Shown: positions 47,362 through 56,377 of the stretch, one piece after another
How positions within the stretch are numbered: the first letter of the stretch is position 1
Layout: each line of letters begins with the position of its first letter
NCBI RefSeq assembly: GCF_018613535.1
Contig: NZ_JAGGQB010000008.1
Location: 62,001-126,000, forward strand
Direction of reading: 5' to 3'
Length of the DNA stretch: 64,000 nt
Source: Bacillus sp. ISL-51
GTDB taxonomy: Bacteria; Bacillota; Bacilli; Bacillales; Bacillaceae
The notes under the pieces: model-generated
Seen by the model: only the letters and a program-made list of their open reading frames with translations
Told to the model about the DNA's origin: nothing
The model's database searches: none
Made by a program: the position numbers and the translations under genes

Positions 47362-48429
47362 TTATCCGTTATGATGCTTGTACATCCATAAAAGCCCGGA
47401 TTTTAACAGGCGGGGCACACGCCCGATCAGCGGACGGTCGGCGACAAGACCGAAGCCCGCTTTTTTTCCGAGTGAGCCGAGCACGCCTTTCAGCTTAAAC
47501 TGCGGCATCGTTTCCGGCAGCTCTTCCTGATTCCAGCGTTTTTGGAGAATTTGTACGATTTGTTCGGCCTGGGCTTCGGCCAGCTGGGCGCTGGGGGCAT
47601 GCGGAAGGCTCGCGCAATCGCCGACGACATATACATGCTCATCTCCCGGAATATTATGGTGCGGTGTTAACACGACGCGGCCTTGTGCGTCTTTTTCTGC
47701 ATCTAAGTCTCTTACGGCTTGATTCGGCTGAATTCCGGCCGTCCAAACGATGGCATCGGCGTGAATGGCTTCGCCGTGATTATACACGATGCCGTCTTCC
47801 ACTTGTGTAATATTCGCTTTATTGATAATGGTGACTCCGTGTTCCTCAAACCAATTCTGCACATATTTGCTCAGCCGTTTCGGAAAGCTTGATAAAATCA
47901 GTTCACCGCGGTCAAATAATATAATGTTTAAATCGTCACGGCTCTCTCTTAATTCACTGGCAAGCTCAACGCCGCTTAATCCCGCTCCGACAATAGCGAC
48001 AGCTGCATTGGCGCCGAGGTTGTTCAGTCTTTGATAGGTTGCGCGTGATTGGTCAATCGTCTGAATGCTGTATGTGTGTTCCGGGGCGCCGGGCACGTTA
48101 TGATACTTATCCTCGCAGCCCAGCCCGATAACCGCATCATCGTAAGAAATCGGTTCGCGGTCATGGAACAGCACTTGTTTATTTTTCGTGTCGATCGAAG
48201 ATACCTCTCCGTATTGAACATCCAAATTCGGGTGTTCAGGAAAAGACACTCTGATATGATGATCAGAAATAGTGCCGGCGGCAAGCGCATAATATTCTGT
48301 TTTTAAGCAGTGATACGGATTTCTGTCAATCAGCGTAATTGAAATATCTGACGGAAGCTGGTTCGGCAATAAACGGTGAAGCACCCGCATGTTCCCGTAC
48401 CCTCCGCCGATCAAGACCAATTTTTTCAT
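47362..48429 (-). CDS. yutJ: NADH dehydrogenase-like flavoprotein YutJ
   Basis: The 355-residue protein is a pyridine nucleotide-disulfide oxidoreductase-fold flavoprotein related to type 2 NADH dehydrogenases. The FAD loop is KLVLIGGGYGNMRVLHRLL, the NADH loop AVAIVGAGLSGVELASELR, and the second FAD contact HVYVVGDCASLPH. The quinone-interacting C-terminal membrane helix of classical Ndh is short here (LLKSGLLWMYKHH), so its acceptor is uncertain. Confidence 0.92.
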   Translation of the reverse strand: MKKLVLIGGGYGNMRVLHRLLPNQLPSDISITLIDRNPYHCLKTEYYALAAGTISDHHIRVSFPEHPNLDVQYGEVSSIDTKNKQVLFHDREPISYDDAVIGLGCEDKYHNVPGAPEHTYSIQTIDQSRATYQRLNNLGANAAVAIVGAGLSGVELASELRESRDDLNIILFDRGELILSSFPKRLSKYVQNWFEEHGVTIINKANITQVEDGIVYNHGEAIHADAIVWTAGIQPNQAVRDLDAEKDAQGRVVLTPHHNIPGDEHVYVVGDCASLPHAPSAQLAEAQAEQIVQILQKRWNQEELPETMPQFKLKGVLGSLGKKAGFGLVADRPLIGRVPRLLKSGLLWMYKHHNG

Positions 48430-48694
48430 TATGATTCCCCTTTTGCCTGAAAAATATGGTAGTCAATGTTGTTACAAAATAACGAACTATGTAAAATAAC
48501 ATCTAGAATTATATCGAATTTGATCTAAAACCACAATAATAGTTTTAAAATAACCTACAAATTGACCAGAAAACGCATAATAGTAAAACCTTTACCCTGA
48601 ATTAATATGTTACGATAATGCTTACGCCAAACCATCTCTTTGACGAAAAGCGGAAATTCCGTTAGGATAAGGTACATATGTGAGGTGAAACCGC

Positions 48695-48931
48695 ATGAAT
48701 CCGATGATTGAATTCTGTGTCAGCAATTTAGCGCGCGGTTCCCAGGAAGCACGAGAGATATTGGAGAAGGACCCGAATCTGGACGTGCTTGAATACGGCT
48801 GTTTAAGCTATTGCGGAAAATGCATGGAGTCCATGTTCGCCCTTGTCAACGGCGAAGTGGTCACAGGGAACACGCCGGCTGAACTTGTTGAAAACATATA
48901 TACATTCATAGAAGAAAATCCGATGTTTTAA
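48695..48931 (+). CDS. yuzB: UPF0349 protein YuzB
   Basis: The 78-residue protein matches YuzB/UPF0349, a DUF1450 thioredoxin-like protein with [11 protein letters not shown] and [11 protein letters not shown] (CxxxCxxC-like Cys set). The Cys pattern suggests metal or Fe-S binding, but no function is known. GTGAGGTGAAACC precedes the ATG. Confidence 0.9.
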   Translation: MNPMIEFCVSNLARGSQEAREILEKDPNLDVLEYGCLSYCGKCMESMFALVNGEVVTGNTPAELVENIYTFIEENPMF

Positions 48932-48933
48932 TC

Positions 48934-48962
48934 AGGGGCTCCGAGCGGGCCTCTTTTTTTAT
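48934..48962 (+). terminator. Terminator behind yuzB
   Basis: AGGGGCT pairs with GGCCTCT (one G-U pair) and is followed by a T-run. Confidence 0.7.
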
Positions 48963-49063
48963 TGCTCCGAGTTTTGGCAAAATAAAAAATTTGTAGACAG
49001 CAAAAATAAATATTGTTATCTTAATAAAGACTTTTTTTAAATAAAATTTTAGAGGTGGATTCA

Positions 49064-50278
49064 TTGAATATAGTTTGGGGGCTTCTCGGGGCAGCGGCTG
49101 TATTAGCCATTGCTTTTTTGTTATCAGAAAAGAAAAGCAAAATTAACGTAAGAACCGTCATCATCGGTTTATGTTTACAAATTGCCTTTGGATACATCGT
49201 GTTAAAGTGGGATGCGGGGCGGGCCGTATTTTTATGGTTTTCCAGCCGCGTTCAGCTTCTCATTGATTATGCGAACGAAGGGATCACCTTTATTTTTGGC
49301 CCTCTTTTGAAAGTGGGCAGCAGCCCGGCATTTGCACTGAGCGTTCTGCCGGTCATTATTTTCTTCTCAGCGCTCATTGCCGTTTTGTATCACTTGAAAA
49401 TCATGCAGCTCATTTTCCGCGTGATCGGAGGCGGGCTGTCAAAACTTCTTGGGACAAGCAAAACAGAATCGCTTGCAGCGGCAGCGAATATTTTTGTCGG
49501 TCAATCCGAATCACCGCTTGTCATTAAACCGCTGATTGCCGGATTGACACGTTCAGAGCTGTTTACGATTATGACGAGCGGTCTATCTGCTGTAGCGGGC
49601 TCCACTCTTTTCGGTTACGCGCTGCTCGGCATTCCGATCGAATATTTGCTGGCGGCAAGCTTTATGGCGGCTCCGGCCGGTCTTGTATTCGGTAAAATAC
49701 TGATTCCGGAAACGGAAAAAACGCAGACGGTAAAAGGCGATTTTAATATGGACGAAGGTGAAGGCGCCGCGAATGTGATCGACGCCGCTGCAAAGGGCGC
49801 GTCCACAGGTCTTCAGATTGCTTTGAACGTCGGGGCCATGCTGCTTGCGTTTGTCGCATTAATCGCCGTTGTGAACGGAATTCTCGGCGGAATCGGCGGC
49901 TGGTTCGGTTTCAAACATATTACATTAGAATCCATTCTCGGGTATGTGTTTTCTCCAATTGCATTTGTGATCGGTGTTCCTTGGCATGAAGCCTTAGAGG
50001 CGGGAAGCTATATCGGTCAAAAACTTGTATTGAACGAGTTTGTCGCTTACTCAAACTTCGGCCCCCATATTGCAGATTTTTCGAAAAAAACGTCTACCAT
50101 TATCAGCTTTGCCTTGTGCGGATTTGCCAACTTCTCATCCATTGCGATTATGCTCGGCACACTGGGCGGTTTGGCGCCAAGCCGCCGTTCAGACATCGCG
50201 CGCCTCGGATTGAGAGCGGTCATTGCGGGAACGCTCGCAAATCTTCTCAGCGCCGCGATTGCCGGTATGTTTATTTAA
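49064..50278 (+). CDS. yutK: CNT-family nucleoside transporter YutK
   Basis: The 404-residue protein is a concentrative nucleoside transporter (NupC/CNT). The signature motifs are [38 protein letters not shown] and the late [21 protein letters not shown]. About ten membrane helices are predicted. The TTG at 49064 follows AGAGGTGG. A terminator follows. Confidence 0.93.
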   Translation: MNIVWGLLGAAAVLAIAFLLSEKKSKINVRTVIIGLCLQIAFGYIVLKWDAGRAVFLWFSSRVQLLIDYANEGITFIFGPLLKVGSSPAFALSVLPVIIFFSALIAVLYHLKIMQLIFRVIGGGLSKLLGTSKTESLAAAANIFVGQSESPLVIKPLIAGLTRSELFTIMTSGLSAVAGSTLFGYALLGIPIEYLLAASFMAAPAGLVFGKILIPETEKTQTVKGDFNMDEGEGAANVIDAAAKGASTGLQIALNVGAMLLAFVALIAVVNGILGGIGGWFGFKHITLESILGYVFSPIAFVIGVPWHEALEAGSYIGQKLVLNEFVAYSNFGPHIADFSKKTSTIISFALCGFANFSSIAIMLGTLGGLAPSRRSDIARLGLRAVIAGTLANLLSAAIAGMFI

Positions 50279-50282
50279 ACGT

Positions 50283-50311
50283 AAAAAAAGCCGCGATTTG
50301 TGGCTTTTTTT
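50283..50311 (+). terminator. Terminator behind yutK
   Basis: AAAAAAAGCC pairs with GGCTTTTTTT around a nine-base loop. Confidence 0.88.
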
Positions 50312-50406
50312 ATCTTCAGCGATGTGCCGCCTGCCGGGTATCACGGCACTGCCCGTGAGCTGCCCTATTCGGCCCGTTTATTCATCAACGATTTTGGTTT
50401 TAAATG

Positions 50407-50445
50407 ATAAAAGCTCCCTGCATATAACATGCAGGGAGCTTTTAT
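50407..50445. repeat. Perfect 17-base inverted repeat, terminator-like
   Basis: ATAAAAGCTCCCTGCAT and its exact reverse complement flank a five-base loop, with A and T runs at the outer ends. No recognised gene lies in the 94 bases between the yutK terminator and this hairpin, so it could end a short non-coding transcript or act as a leader element of dapF. Confidence 0.75.
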
Positions 50446-50528
50446 GTATGAAAAACGGGGGATAATTGTATTGTGTCCGCACGGAAGAGCTTTTATACTA
50501 AGAAAAAGAAAAAAAGTTGGAGGCCGAT

Positions 50529-51383
50529 ATGAATTCATTTCGTTTTACCAAGATGCACGGTCTTGGAAACAGTTATATATATGTGAATCAATTTGAAGAA
50601 CAGCTGCCGGAAGAACGGCTGGCAGACATCGCTGTCAAGGTGTCGAGCATTCATACGGGAATCGGCTCTGACGGATTGATTCTCATTTGTCCGTCAGAGA
50701 AAGCGCCCGTGAAAATGCGGATCTTTAATAATGACGGTTCAGAAGGAAAAAACTGTGGCAACGGTCTTCGCTGTGTGGCAAAGTACGCATACGAACATAA
50801 GCTGACAGAAGAAACGTCCTTTTTCATCGAAACGCTGTCAGGCCTTGTGAAAGCAGACATTAAAGAGGAAAACGGAATAGTGTGTGAAGTCGCAGTTGAT
50901 ATGGGCGAACCGCGCCTTACAAAAAAAGAACTGCCGATGGAGGGCAATGGTGATGAACAGACGATAAATGAAACCTTCACATTCGGAGAAGCGGAGCTCG
51001 CGGGAACAGCCGTTTCAATGGGAAACCCCCACATCGTATTTCCGATTGAAGACATTAATCAAGCGCCTTTGACAACGCTCGGACCCGTCATTGAAAAAGA
51101 TCCGAGATTCCCGGAAGGCGTCAATGTCGAATTTGTGGAAACGGTAAACGCCAAAGAGCTTCATTTTCGCGTTTGGGAACGGGGCTCCGGCATTACACAG
51201 GCATGCGGAACCGGTGCCTGCGCAGCGGCTGTCGCATCTGTATTAAACGGTGTATCCGAACGGAATCAAGACATTACCGTTCATTTAGCCGGGGGCGACC
51301 TTGTGATTAACTGGCAGGACAACGGGCATGTCCTCATGACAGGCCCAGCTGAAACCGTATGTGACGGCGTCTGTTTTCTGTAA
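50529..51383 (+). CDS. dapF: Diaminopimelate epimerase DapF
   Basis: DapF converts LL- to meso-diaminopimelate for peptidoglycan and lysine synthesis. The 284-residue protein has the two catalytic Cys in duplicate half-domains: Cys76 in [16 protein letters not shown] and Cys226 in [11 protein letters not shown]. The ATG at 50529 follows GTTGGAGGCC; the four upstream codons are part of the ribosome site. Confidence 0.96.
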   Translation: MNSFRFTKMHGLGNSYIYVNQFEEQLPEERLADIAVKVSSIHTGIGSDGLILICPSEKAPVKMRIFNNDGSEGKNCGNGLRCVAKYAYEHKLTEETSFFIETLSGLVKADIKEENGIVCEVAVDMGEPRLTKKELPMEGNGDEQTINETFTFGEAELAGTAVSMGNPHIVFPIEDINQAPLTTLGPVIEKDPRFPEGVNVEFVETVNAKELHFRVWERGSGITQACGTGACAAAVASVLNGVSERNQDITVHLAGGDLVINWQDNGHVLMTGPAETVCDGVCFL

Positions 51384-51459
51384 ACAGCTCGTTTGAGAAT
51401 TGGGCCCTTCATGTTTATAATAGATAACAGCATCCGTTTTTTAAAAAGGAGGTCATACC

Positions 51460-51822
51460 ATGAGTGTTCCCGTAACAATTACTGAAGCAGCGGCTTTGCA
51501 TATAAAAGATATGATGAAAGAGCATGAAGAAGAAAACGCGTTTCTCCGTGTAGGCGTAAAAGGCGGCGGCTGCAGCGGCCTGTCTTACGGAATGGGGTTT
51601 GAGCATGAAAAAGGCGAAAAAGACAGCTTGTTCGAGCAGCACGGCATCAACGTTTTGGTCGACAAGGAAAGCCTTGATATTATGAACGGCACCATCATCG
51701 ACTTCAAGCAGTCTATGATGGGCGGCGGTTTCACGATCGACAATCCGAACGCCATCGCATCATGCGGCTGCGGTTCTTCTTTCCGTACGGCTAAAAATGC
51801 CGGCACGCCGGAAGAGTGCTAG
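51460..51822 (+). CDS. yutM: A-type Fe-S carrier YutM (ErpA/HesB family)
   Basis: The 120-residue A-type carrier has the three cluster ligands: Cys in GGGCSGLSYG and CGCGSSF near the C-terminus. It passes clusters to target enzymes. AAAGGAGGTC precedes the ATG. The C-terminus (GTPEEC) is complete and like that of B. subtilis, yet the mobile element starts right behind the stop, so the attachment site may overlap or abut the 3' end of this gene. Confidence 0.95.
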   Translation: MSVPVTITEAAALHIKDMMKEHEEENAFLRVGVKGGGCSGLSYGMGFEHEKGEKDSLFEQHGINVLVDKESLDIMNGTIIDFKQSMMGGGFTIDNPNAIASCGCGSSFRTAKNAGTPEEC

Positions 51823-52051
51823 GGGTTTAGCACGGTATATCAACGTTTTGCAACACGCTAATGTTCGCGGGATATGATTCGATCATCTAATCGAAAACTG
51901 TCTCGGGAGATTGCAGATTGCAGCAGAAAATACGCGATTAACCGTTATTGTTTTGAACAAAAACGACCCTATTTTACGGTTGTTACGGTTGTTAATGACG
52001 CCTTTCCTTGCGATGTAATTTCTAATCATCGTTAAGGGAGGCGTTTTTATT
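51823..52051. other. Candidate left attachment region
   Basis: This 229-base stretch between yutM and the integrase holds no gene. It contains tandem copies ACGGTTGTT-ACGGTTGTT (51977-51994) and GATTGCA-GATTGCA (51912-51925), which could be integrase arm sites. The core crossover site should lie near the yutM stop, but only comparison with the right end can show it. Confidence 0.45.
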
Positions 52052-53083
52052 ATGGCGTTAAACAAAAAGCGCAAAAGAGTGACGGGCGTTTCCGCCTCGA
52101 AAAAAGGATACCCTCGATTGCAACTTAATGAGGCGTTAGAGCTTGCAATAGCCGGAAAACGTACGGAAGGTCTTCGCGATAGAACGTTGTTCGATTATAA
52201 AAAGATGTGGCGCTATTTAACGGATTGGTTAAACGATAACTATGAAATTACATATACAGACGAGCTTACGACTGAGATTTTCCGCGACTATATCAATTAC
52301 ATGAAGTACGATAAGCCTCGGTATCTTGGCCATAAATTTATTAAGACGGATAATGCTCGGTTAGGTCTTTCCGATACCACAATCAATATTAACCTGCGCT
52401 GCCTAAAGGCGATCTTTAATTATCTTGAACGCGAAGAACTAATCGAAGTCAATCCGGTAGCTCGTTTAAAACAGATTCGGCAGGATGTGGATCTTACGAA
52501 CTGTTTCACAGACAAAGAGATTAAAGAAATTCTTAGACAGCCTAATATGCGCGATTATGTAGGGTTTCGGGATTATTGCGCAATGAGTTGCTTGTTAGAC
52601 TCAGGGTTGCGGATAGAGGAGTTATTAAGTCTTCGCGAAAGAGATGTTGACTTCGGAAGCCGATTCATTACCGTAAATGCGGATGTAAGTAAAAACAGAA
52701 AGCCCCGCCTCGTGCCAATCTCTGCGCACTGTGTAAAGCTATTGCTTCAGCTTATAACGGAGAACAAGTCGCATTTTTCTACCGATCGAATTTTCCTATC
52801 CAGCTACGGCGAGCCACTAGGCGCCAATCATTTTAATAAGCGTTTGAAATATTACGCGGAGAAAGCCGGGGTTAAAGACAAGAAGGTGACAGCGCACGTT
52901 TATCGTCATACTTGGGCTAAAACGATGATATTAAATGGTTGTGATCCGTTTACATTACAGAAAATCGGAGGCTGGGCGGACATTAGAACAATGCGCCGTT
53001 ATATACAAATGGATACGCGAGAGATGCGGAGAAGTCATGACGACTATTCGCCGTTAATGAATTTAAAGAAAAAGAGAGTATAA
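52052..53083 (+). CDS. Tyrosine recombinase (integrase)
   Basis: The 343-residue protein has an N-terminal SAM-like core-binding domain (about residues 22-135) and a C-terminal catalytic domain with the full active-site set: Arg187 (SGLRIEELLSL), a Lys near 214-217, His282 and Arg285 (AHVYRHTWAK), Trp308 in the second His position (GGWADI) and nucleophile Tyr317 (RRYIQMD). All residues being present speaks for activity, unlike the recombinase-fold repressor MrpR of SPbeta. AAGGGAGGCG precedes the start region. It is placed at the element edge next to yutM, as expected for the integrase. Confidence 0.93.
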   Translation: MALNKKRKRVTGVSASKKGYPRLQLNEALELAIAGKRTEGLRDRTLFDYKKMWRYLTDWLNDNYEITYTDELTTEIFRDYINYMKYDKPRYLGHKFIKTDNARLGLSDTTININLRCLKAIFNYLEREELIEVNPVARLKQIRQDVDLTNCFTDKEIKEILRQPNMRDYVGFRDYCAMSCLLDSGLRIEELLSLRERDVDFGSRFITVNADVSKNRKPRLVPISAHCVKLLLQLITENKSHFSTDRIFLSSYGEPLGANHFNKRLKYYAEKAGVKDKKVTAHVYRHTWAKTMILNGCDPFTLQKIGGWADIRTMRRYIQMDTREMRRSHDDYSPLMNLKKKRV

Positions 53084-53243
53084 AACAAAAAAAAAGAACG
53101 TCAATCCATCGGAAATGAGTCCGATAAACTGAGCGCCCTAGACATGTGTTCATTATATCGGGAAAAAGCGTACAAGTCAACGCTTATTTAAGTATGCCTT
53201 CTTTTCCGAACGGTTGCCGTCTCTTATCGAGGAGAGAAACCGA

Positions 53244-53981
53244 ATGTACACGAAAGAAGCCTCTAAAATGGCGTCATTCCGTTCAGTGGACGAGCTTAAC
53301 GGCGCCATCCGTACGCACATATACGGCAATAAATCCGACCTAACGCCTGCCGCAATCGAGGTTCTGAAGGTGCTGTCTCGTCATGCCGTAAAAACGCCGG
53401 GCGTGGCGTATCTGAAGCTCGCAACAATCGCGGAACTAATCGGCAAGCACCGCGTAACCGTTATTCGCTCCATTAAACGACTAATCAATCTCGGCATTAT
53501 TCGCAAAGAAATAAAGTATCGGCCAGTATCCGGCGGCAATGGCGCCAATATGTACGTTATCCTGCCGGCGGTTAAACGCGAAAAGACCTCTAATGTTACT
53601 CCGTCCGTGTTACCCCGCCAAGCTGACGAAAAGCCAACGGAGACAATGGCGGAATTGCCGAAACGGGAAAATGAAGCTGTTATTTCTCAAAGCGAAAATA
53701 AGTTACTACGTAATACGTATGCTGCGTTTAAATCAGCGGTCAATACGTTTGTTGGTGATCGCAGGTTAACGAACAAGCTTTACGGCATCTACCTTGCGCA
53801 TACGTCGTATTTAAAAGGCGTTTATGTTGCTGATACACTTCAAGAAATCGGGCTAGAAGCCGTACGTCAAACATTTATCGCGACTAAACGGAAGGTGATA
53901 CGCAATTTGGCCGGCTACTATAACGGTGTGCTGGATCGGATGCTCGACCGTTTGTTTGCTGCGCGATTCGACGAGATTTAA
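53244..53981 (+). CDS. HTH-domain phage protein
   Basis: The protein of about 245 residues (starting MYTKEASKMASFRSVDEL at ATG 53244) has a winged-helix segment at about residues 40-100: AAIEVLKVLSRHAVKTPGVA, then LATIAELIGKHRVTVIRSIKR and the wing LGIIRKEIKYRPVSG. This is the pattern of phage replication or regulatory proteins with a DnaD/RepA-like N-terminus. The rest is basic and helical. The GAGGAGAG ribosome site and the start of the conserved part support this ATG; an upstream ATG at 53214 is the alternative. Its exact role is unknown. Confidence 0.8.
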   Translation: MYTKEASKMASFRSVDELNGAIRTHIYGNKSDLTPAAIEVLKVLSRHAVKTPGVAYLKLATIAELIGKHRVTVIRSIKRLINLGIIRKEIKYRPVSGGNGANMYVILPAVKREKTSNVTPSVLPRQADEKPTETMAELPKRENEAVISQSENKLLRNTYAAFKSAVNTFVGDRRLTNKLYGIYLAHTSYLKGVYVADTLQEIGLEAVRQTFIATKRKVIRNLAGYYNGVLDRMLDRLFAARFDEI

Positions 53982-54136
53982 TTCGACGGATGGACGTGCG
54001 ATTTCGTACGTTAAGGATACGGGGAGGTCTTCGAGAATACTGATCTGCTGTCCATCCGAAATTCGGACGATCATTTCATATCTTTGCCAGCCTTCGCCGC
54101 CGCGCGCGCGACCCTCCAAACGCTTTACAAAACTTT

Positions 54137-54164
54137 ACGTAAAGCCACGTAAAAGTAACGTAAA
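54137..54164. repeat. Helically phased ACGTAAA repeats
   Basis: ACGTAAA occurs at 54137, 54147 and 54158, about one DNA turn apart, the first within the palindrome TTTACGTAAA. They lie in the 334-base gap before the small recombinase gene and look like a protein-binding array. Confidence 0.55.
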
Positions 54165-54315
54165 CCTAAGCGTATCGCGCCTTTGTTTTTACGGATGTAA
54201 AATATTCGCGAATGTATGATTTTAGTTATTTTCGTACATTCAAAACGTTGATAAATATACGTATGTATAGTAAAGTGTAAATTACAATACATTATCGTAC
54301 ATTGGAGGTATTATT

Positions 54316-54867
54316 ATGGATGAAAAGAACGTGCAGCCACTCCGCACGATAGACGAAATAAACGATATGAAATGGGCGCTTAGAAGGTTCGGAAAAGAGC
54401 GTGACAGATTCCTATTCGTATTCGGTATAAACACAGGGCTCAGAGTGAGCGATATTGTTCCGTTGAAAGTTGGGGATGTTCGCGGCAAACAGCACGTCAT
54501 AACACGCGAGAAGAAGACCGGGAAGGTAAAGCGATTCTATTTAAACAAGGCGCTACAAGACGAGATAAACGAATATACTCACGGAATGGATGACGCAGAG
54601 TATCTATTCCCAAGCCGCAAGGGGAGCGCCCACATATCAACAACGCAGGCTTATCGGGTGCTTACCAAGGCTGCGGACATGCTCGGTCGTGATGATGTAG
54701 GTACACATACGATGCGTAAGACGTTCGGGTATCATCACTATAAGCGGAACAAAGACGTTGCTACATTGCAGACTCTATTCAACCACTCCGCGCCATCAAT
54801 AACGCTGAAGTACATAGGCATAACGGACGACGAAGTACAAGCAACGCTAGAAGACTTCTCGTTATAG
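54316..54867 (+). CDS. Small tyrosine recombinase, catalytic domain only
   Basis: The 183-residue protein is a bare catalytic domain: Arg43 (NTGLRVSDIVPLKVGDV), Lys in EKKTGKVKRF, His131 and Arg134 (HTMRKTFGYH), His157 (FNHSAP) and Tyr166 (KYIGI). The N-terminal core-binding domain is missing, as in the short recombinase YomM of SPbeta. ATTGGAGGTATT precedes the ATG. It may resolve dimers, assist excision or act on phage DNA rather than serve as the main integrase. Confidence 0.9.
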   Translation: MDEKNVQPLRTIDEINDMKWALRRFGKERDRFLFVFGINTGLRVSDIVPLKVGDVRGKQHVITREKKTGKVKRFYLNKALQDEINEYTHGMDDAEYLFPSRKGSAHISTTQAYRVLTKAADMLGRDDVGTHTMRKTFGYHHYKRNKDVATLQTLFNHSAPSITLKYIGITDDEVQATLEDFSL

Positions 54868-54893
54868 TCGGTCAAATGGCCGGCTTTTTATTT
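54866..54893 (+). terminator. Terminator behind the small recombinase
   Basis: AGTCGG pairs with CCGGCT (one G-U pair) and is followed by TTTTATTT. The stem overlaps the stop codon. Confidence 0.65.
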
Positions 54894-55012
54894 GCGTGAA
54901 AAGGGGGCGGGGGCCGAAAACGAAAAAGCCCCGGCGTCAGGCGATTTTTAAATCCGCATATCAAAAATTCATTTTGACCTTAATGATTGCGGCACATAAA
55001 AAAGACGTCAGC

Positions 55013-55252
55013 TTATTCGCTGGCGTCGTCTATACGTTCAAATTGGACAACATCTTCGATTGGACAGTCTAAGTATTCGCATATATAAGCGATAGTAGTC
55101 AACGAAACAAAGTCGCCGGCTGAAAACTTCGCCATGATAGTCGGGGAAATGCGTAAGTCTTCTTTTAATTGTTTCCTTGTTACGTCCTTCTTTAATAAGG
55201 TCATTTCTAACGGTTTATAGTTCGGCTTCAAGTTAAGTATTTTCTTTGTCAT
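55013..55252 (-). CDS. Small Xre-type regulator
   Basis: The 79-residue protein is a Cro/CI-like HTH: VTRKQLKEDLRISPTIMAKF followed by FVSLTTIAYICEYLDCPIEDV. It resembles the compact HTH_26 (YozG-like) type. It is divergent from a small membrane-peptide gene whose promoter is overlaid by a palindrome, so it probably represses itself and that gene. Confidence 0.85.
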   Translation of the reverse strand: MTKKILNLKPNYKPLEMTLLKKDVTRKQLKEDLRISPTIMAKFSAGDFVSLTTIAYICEYLDCPIEDVVQFERIDDASE

Positions 55253-55350
55253 TCTAATACCTCCGAAAATGATTGCTGTGTTTATGCACTTATTATAACA
55301 TATATGTATAAAAATAATACAAAAAAGTGTACAAAAAATACATAAATGTG

Positions 55351-55379
55351 TTGACTAGAAATACACAAAAGTGTATTAT
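55351..55379 (+). promoter_or_regulatory. Consensus promoter overlaid by an AATACAC palindrome
   Basis: TTGACT (55351-55356), 17 bases, TATTAT (55374-55379). AATACACAAAAGTGTATT (55360-55377) is a perfect dyad between and over the -10 box, and a weaker copy (AATACATAAATGTGTT) lies just upstream. This is the layout of a repressor-controlled early phage promoter; the divergent Xre protein is the likely repressor. Confidence 0.75.
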
Positions 55380-55436
55380 AGTATTAGAAGGACGGAACAA
55401 CGGTCTTTCAAAAAAAACAGAAAGGAGGACAGAAGA

Positions 55437-55580
55437 TTGATTGAACTGATAACAAAGCTTTCCGTCATCGCCGCATCTTGGCTAACCATTTTCAAACTCT
55501 TGCTAGAACTTAATAAGATGCGAAAAGAGACGAAAAGCAAAAAGCGACGCTCTCCCTCCAAGAAGAAACGTCGCAAGTAA
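55437..55580 (+). CDS. Small membrane peptide with basic tail
   Basis: The 47-residue peptide starts at TTG 55437, preceded by AAAGGAGG. It has one hydrophobic helix (LITKLSVIAASWLTIFKLLL) and a tail of almost only Lys, Arg and Ser. The layout fits a phage membrane peptide (holin-like, superinfection factor or toxin). The function is unknown. It lies behind a strong regulated promoter divergent from an Xre gene. Confidence 0.7.
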   Translation: MIELITKLSVIAASWLTIFKLLLELNKMRKETKSKKRRSPSKKKRRK

Positions 55581-55626
55581 CCAAGACGGGGCGAAAGCCC
55601 CGGCTGTTCAATCAATTATACCACAT

Positions 55627-55785
55627 ATGAAAAAGATTAATACAATCGAAATTTTTCTAATCGTTGCCCTTTGCTTCTGGATCGCGAACATGAATTTCGC
55701 AGCACTTTCTGTTTTAGACTTCATCGGAATAGGCACCGCGGTCGTATATTGCGGGTTGATCGTGTGGAAGTTGCTGTCCCGATGA
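55627..55785 (+). CDS. Small two-helix membrane peptide
   Basis: A 52-residue frame with two hydrophobic segments (IFLIVALCFWIANMNFAAL and IGTAVVYCGLIVWKLL) begins at ATG 55627. The ribosome site is weak. It may be translated together with the preceding basic-tail peptide gene. No homologue comes to mind. Confidence 0.5.
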   Translation: MKKINTIEIFLIVALCFWIANMNFAALSVLDFIGIGTAVVYCGLIVWKLLSR

Positions 55786-55850
55786 AAAACAAACCGGCGT
55801 TCGGCGGCAGCGCAGTCGTCGGGCGCCACAAAACGAAAGGATGATCCGTT

Positions 55851-56186
55851 ATGACAAACGTTATTAAACAAAGCAGCCTTATTCCGGCTGAGTACGTTAT
55901 ATATGATTACGCAGGAAAAGGGAAGGACTTGCGGAAAGAAATGAAACTCGTTCACGTAGGCGGTAACATGGCTATTGGATACGAAGAAGACTGCGGTATT
56001 ATGCTATACGAAATGGCTGGATATCCGGGCGCGTGGGAAATCGGAGACAAAGACCGAGTCTTACACGATATTTACGACGATGGTTGGCTCGCTGATGTAC
56101 CGATAGAAAAGCTTGCAAGCATGTCGGTTCTTGATTTCTTGGTTACGGTTGCGGAAAGAAAAGCGCAGAAGGCGGCAGTATCGTAG
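55851..56186 (+). CDS. Unknown phage protein, 111 residues
   Basis: The protein is acidic and cytosolic, with no recognisable domain. Its C-terminal LASMSVLDFLVTVAERK resembles LANMSVAQFVRLFF in the 108-residue protein at 59004-59330, so the two may be distant relatives. AAAGGATGATCC precedes the ATG. Confidence 0.65.
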   Translation: MTNVIKQSSLIPAEYVIYDYAGKGKDLRKEMKLVHVGGNMAIGYEEDCGIMLYEMAGYPGAWEIGDKDRVLHDIYDDGWLADVPIEKLASMSVLDFLVTVAERKAQKAAVS

Positions 56187-56377
56187 CGTTTCGACATATT
56201 TGTAAACAATTACCTCTAAAATTTTTGTGACTTTCGACATAAATCGACTGAAATATTCGTAATAGTCAGGTAATATATAGAACAAGACGAGAACGTTTGT
56301 GCGCATTTGTTTCGAAGTGGCTTACATCGGCCACTCTGCGGTTGACGGGTGATGCTTAAAATCCCGTCAGCGACCGT

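Noticed and set aside
52052-53083. Catalytically dead recombinase-fold repressor (MrpR type)
   Set aside because: All catalytic residues including the nucleophile Tyr317 are present and the gene lies at the element edge, which fits an active integrase.
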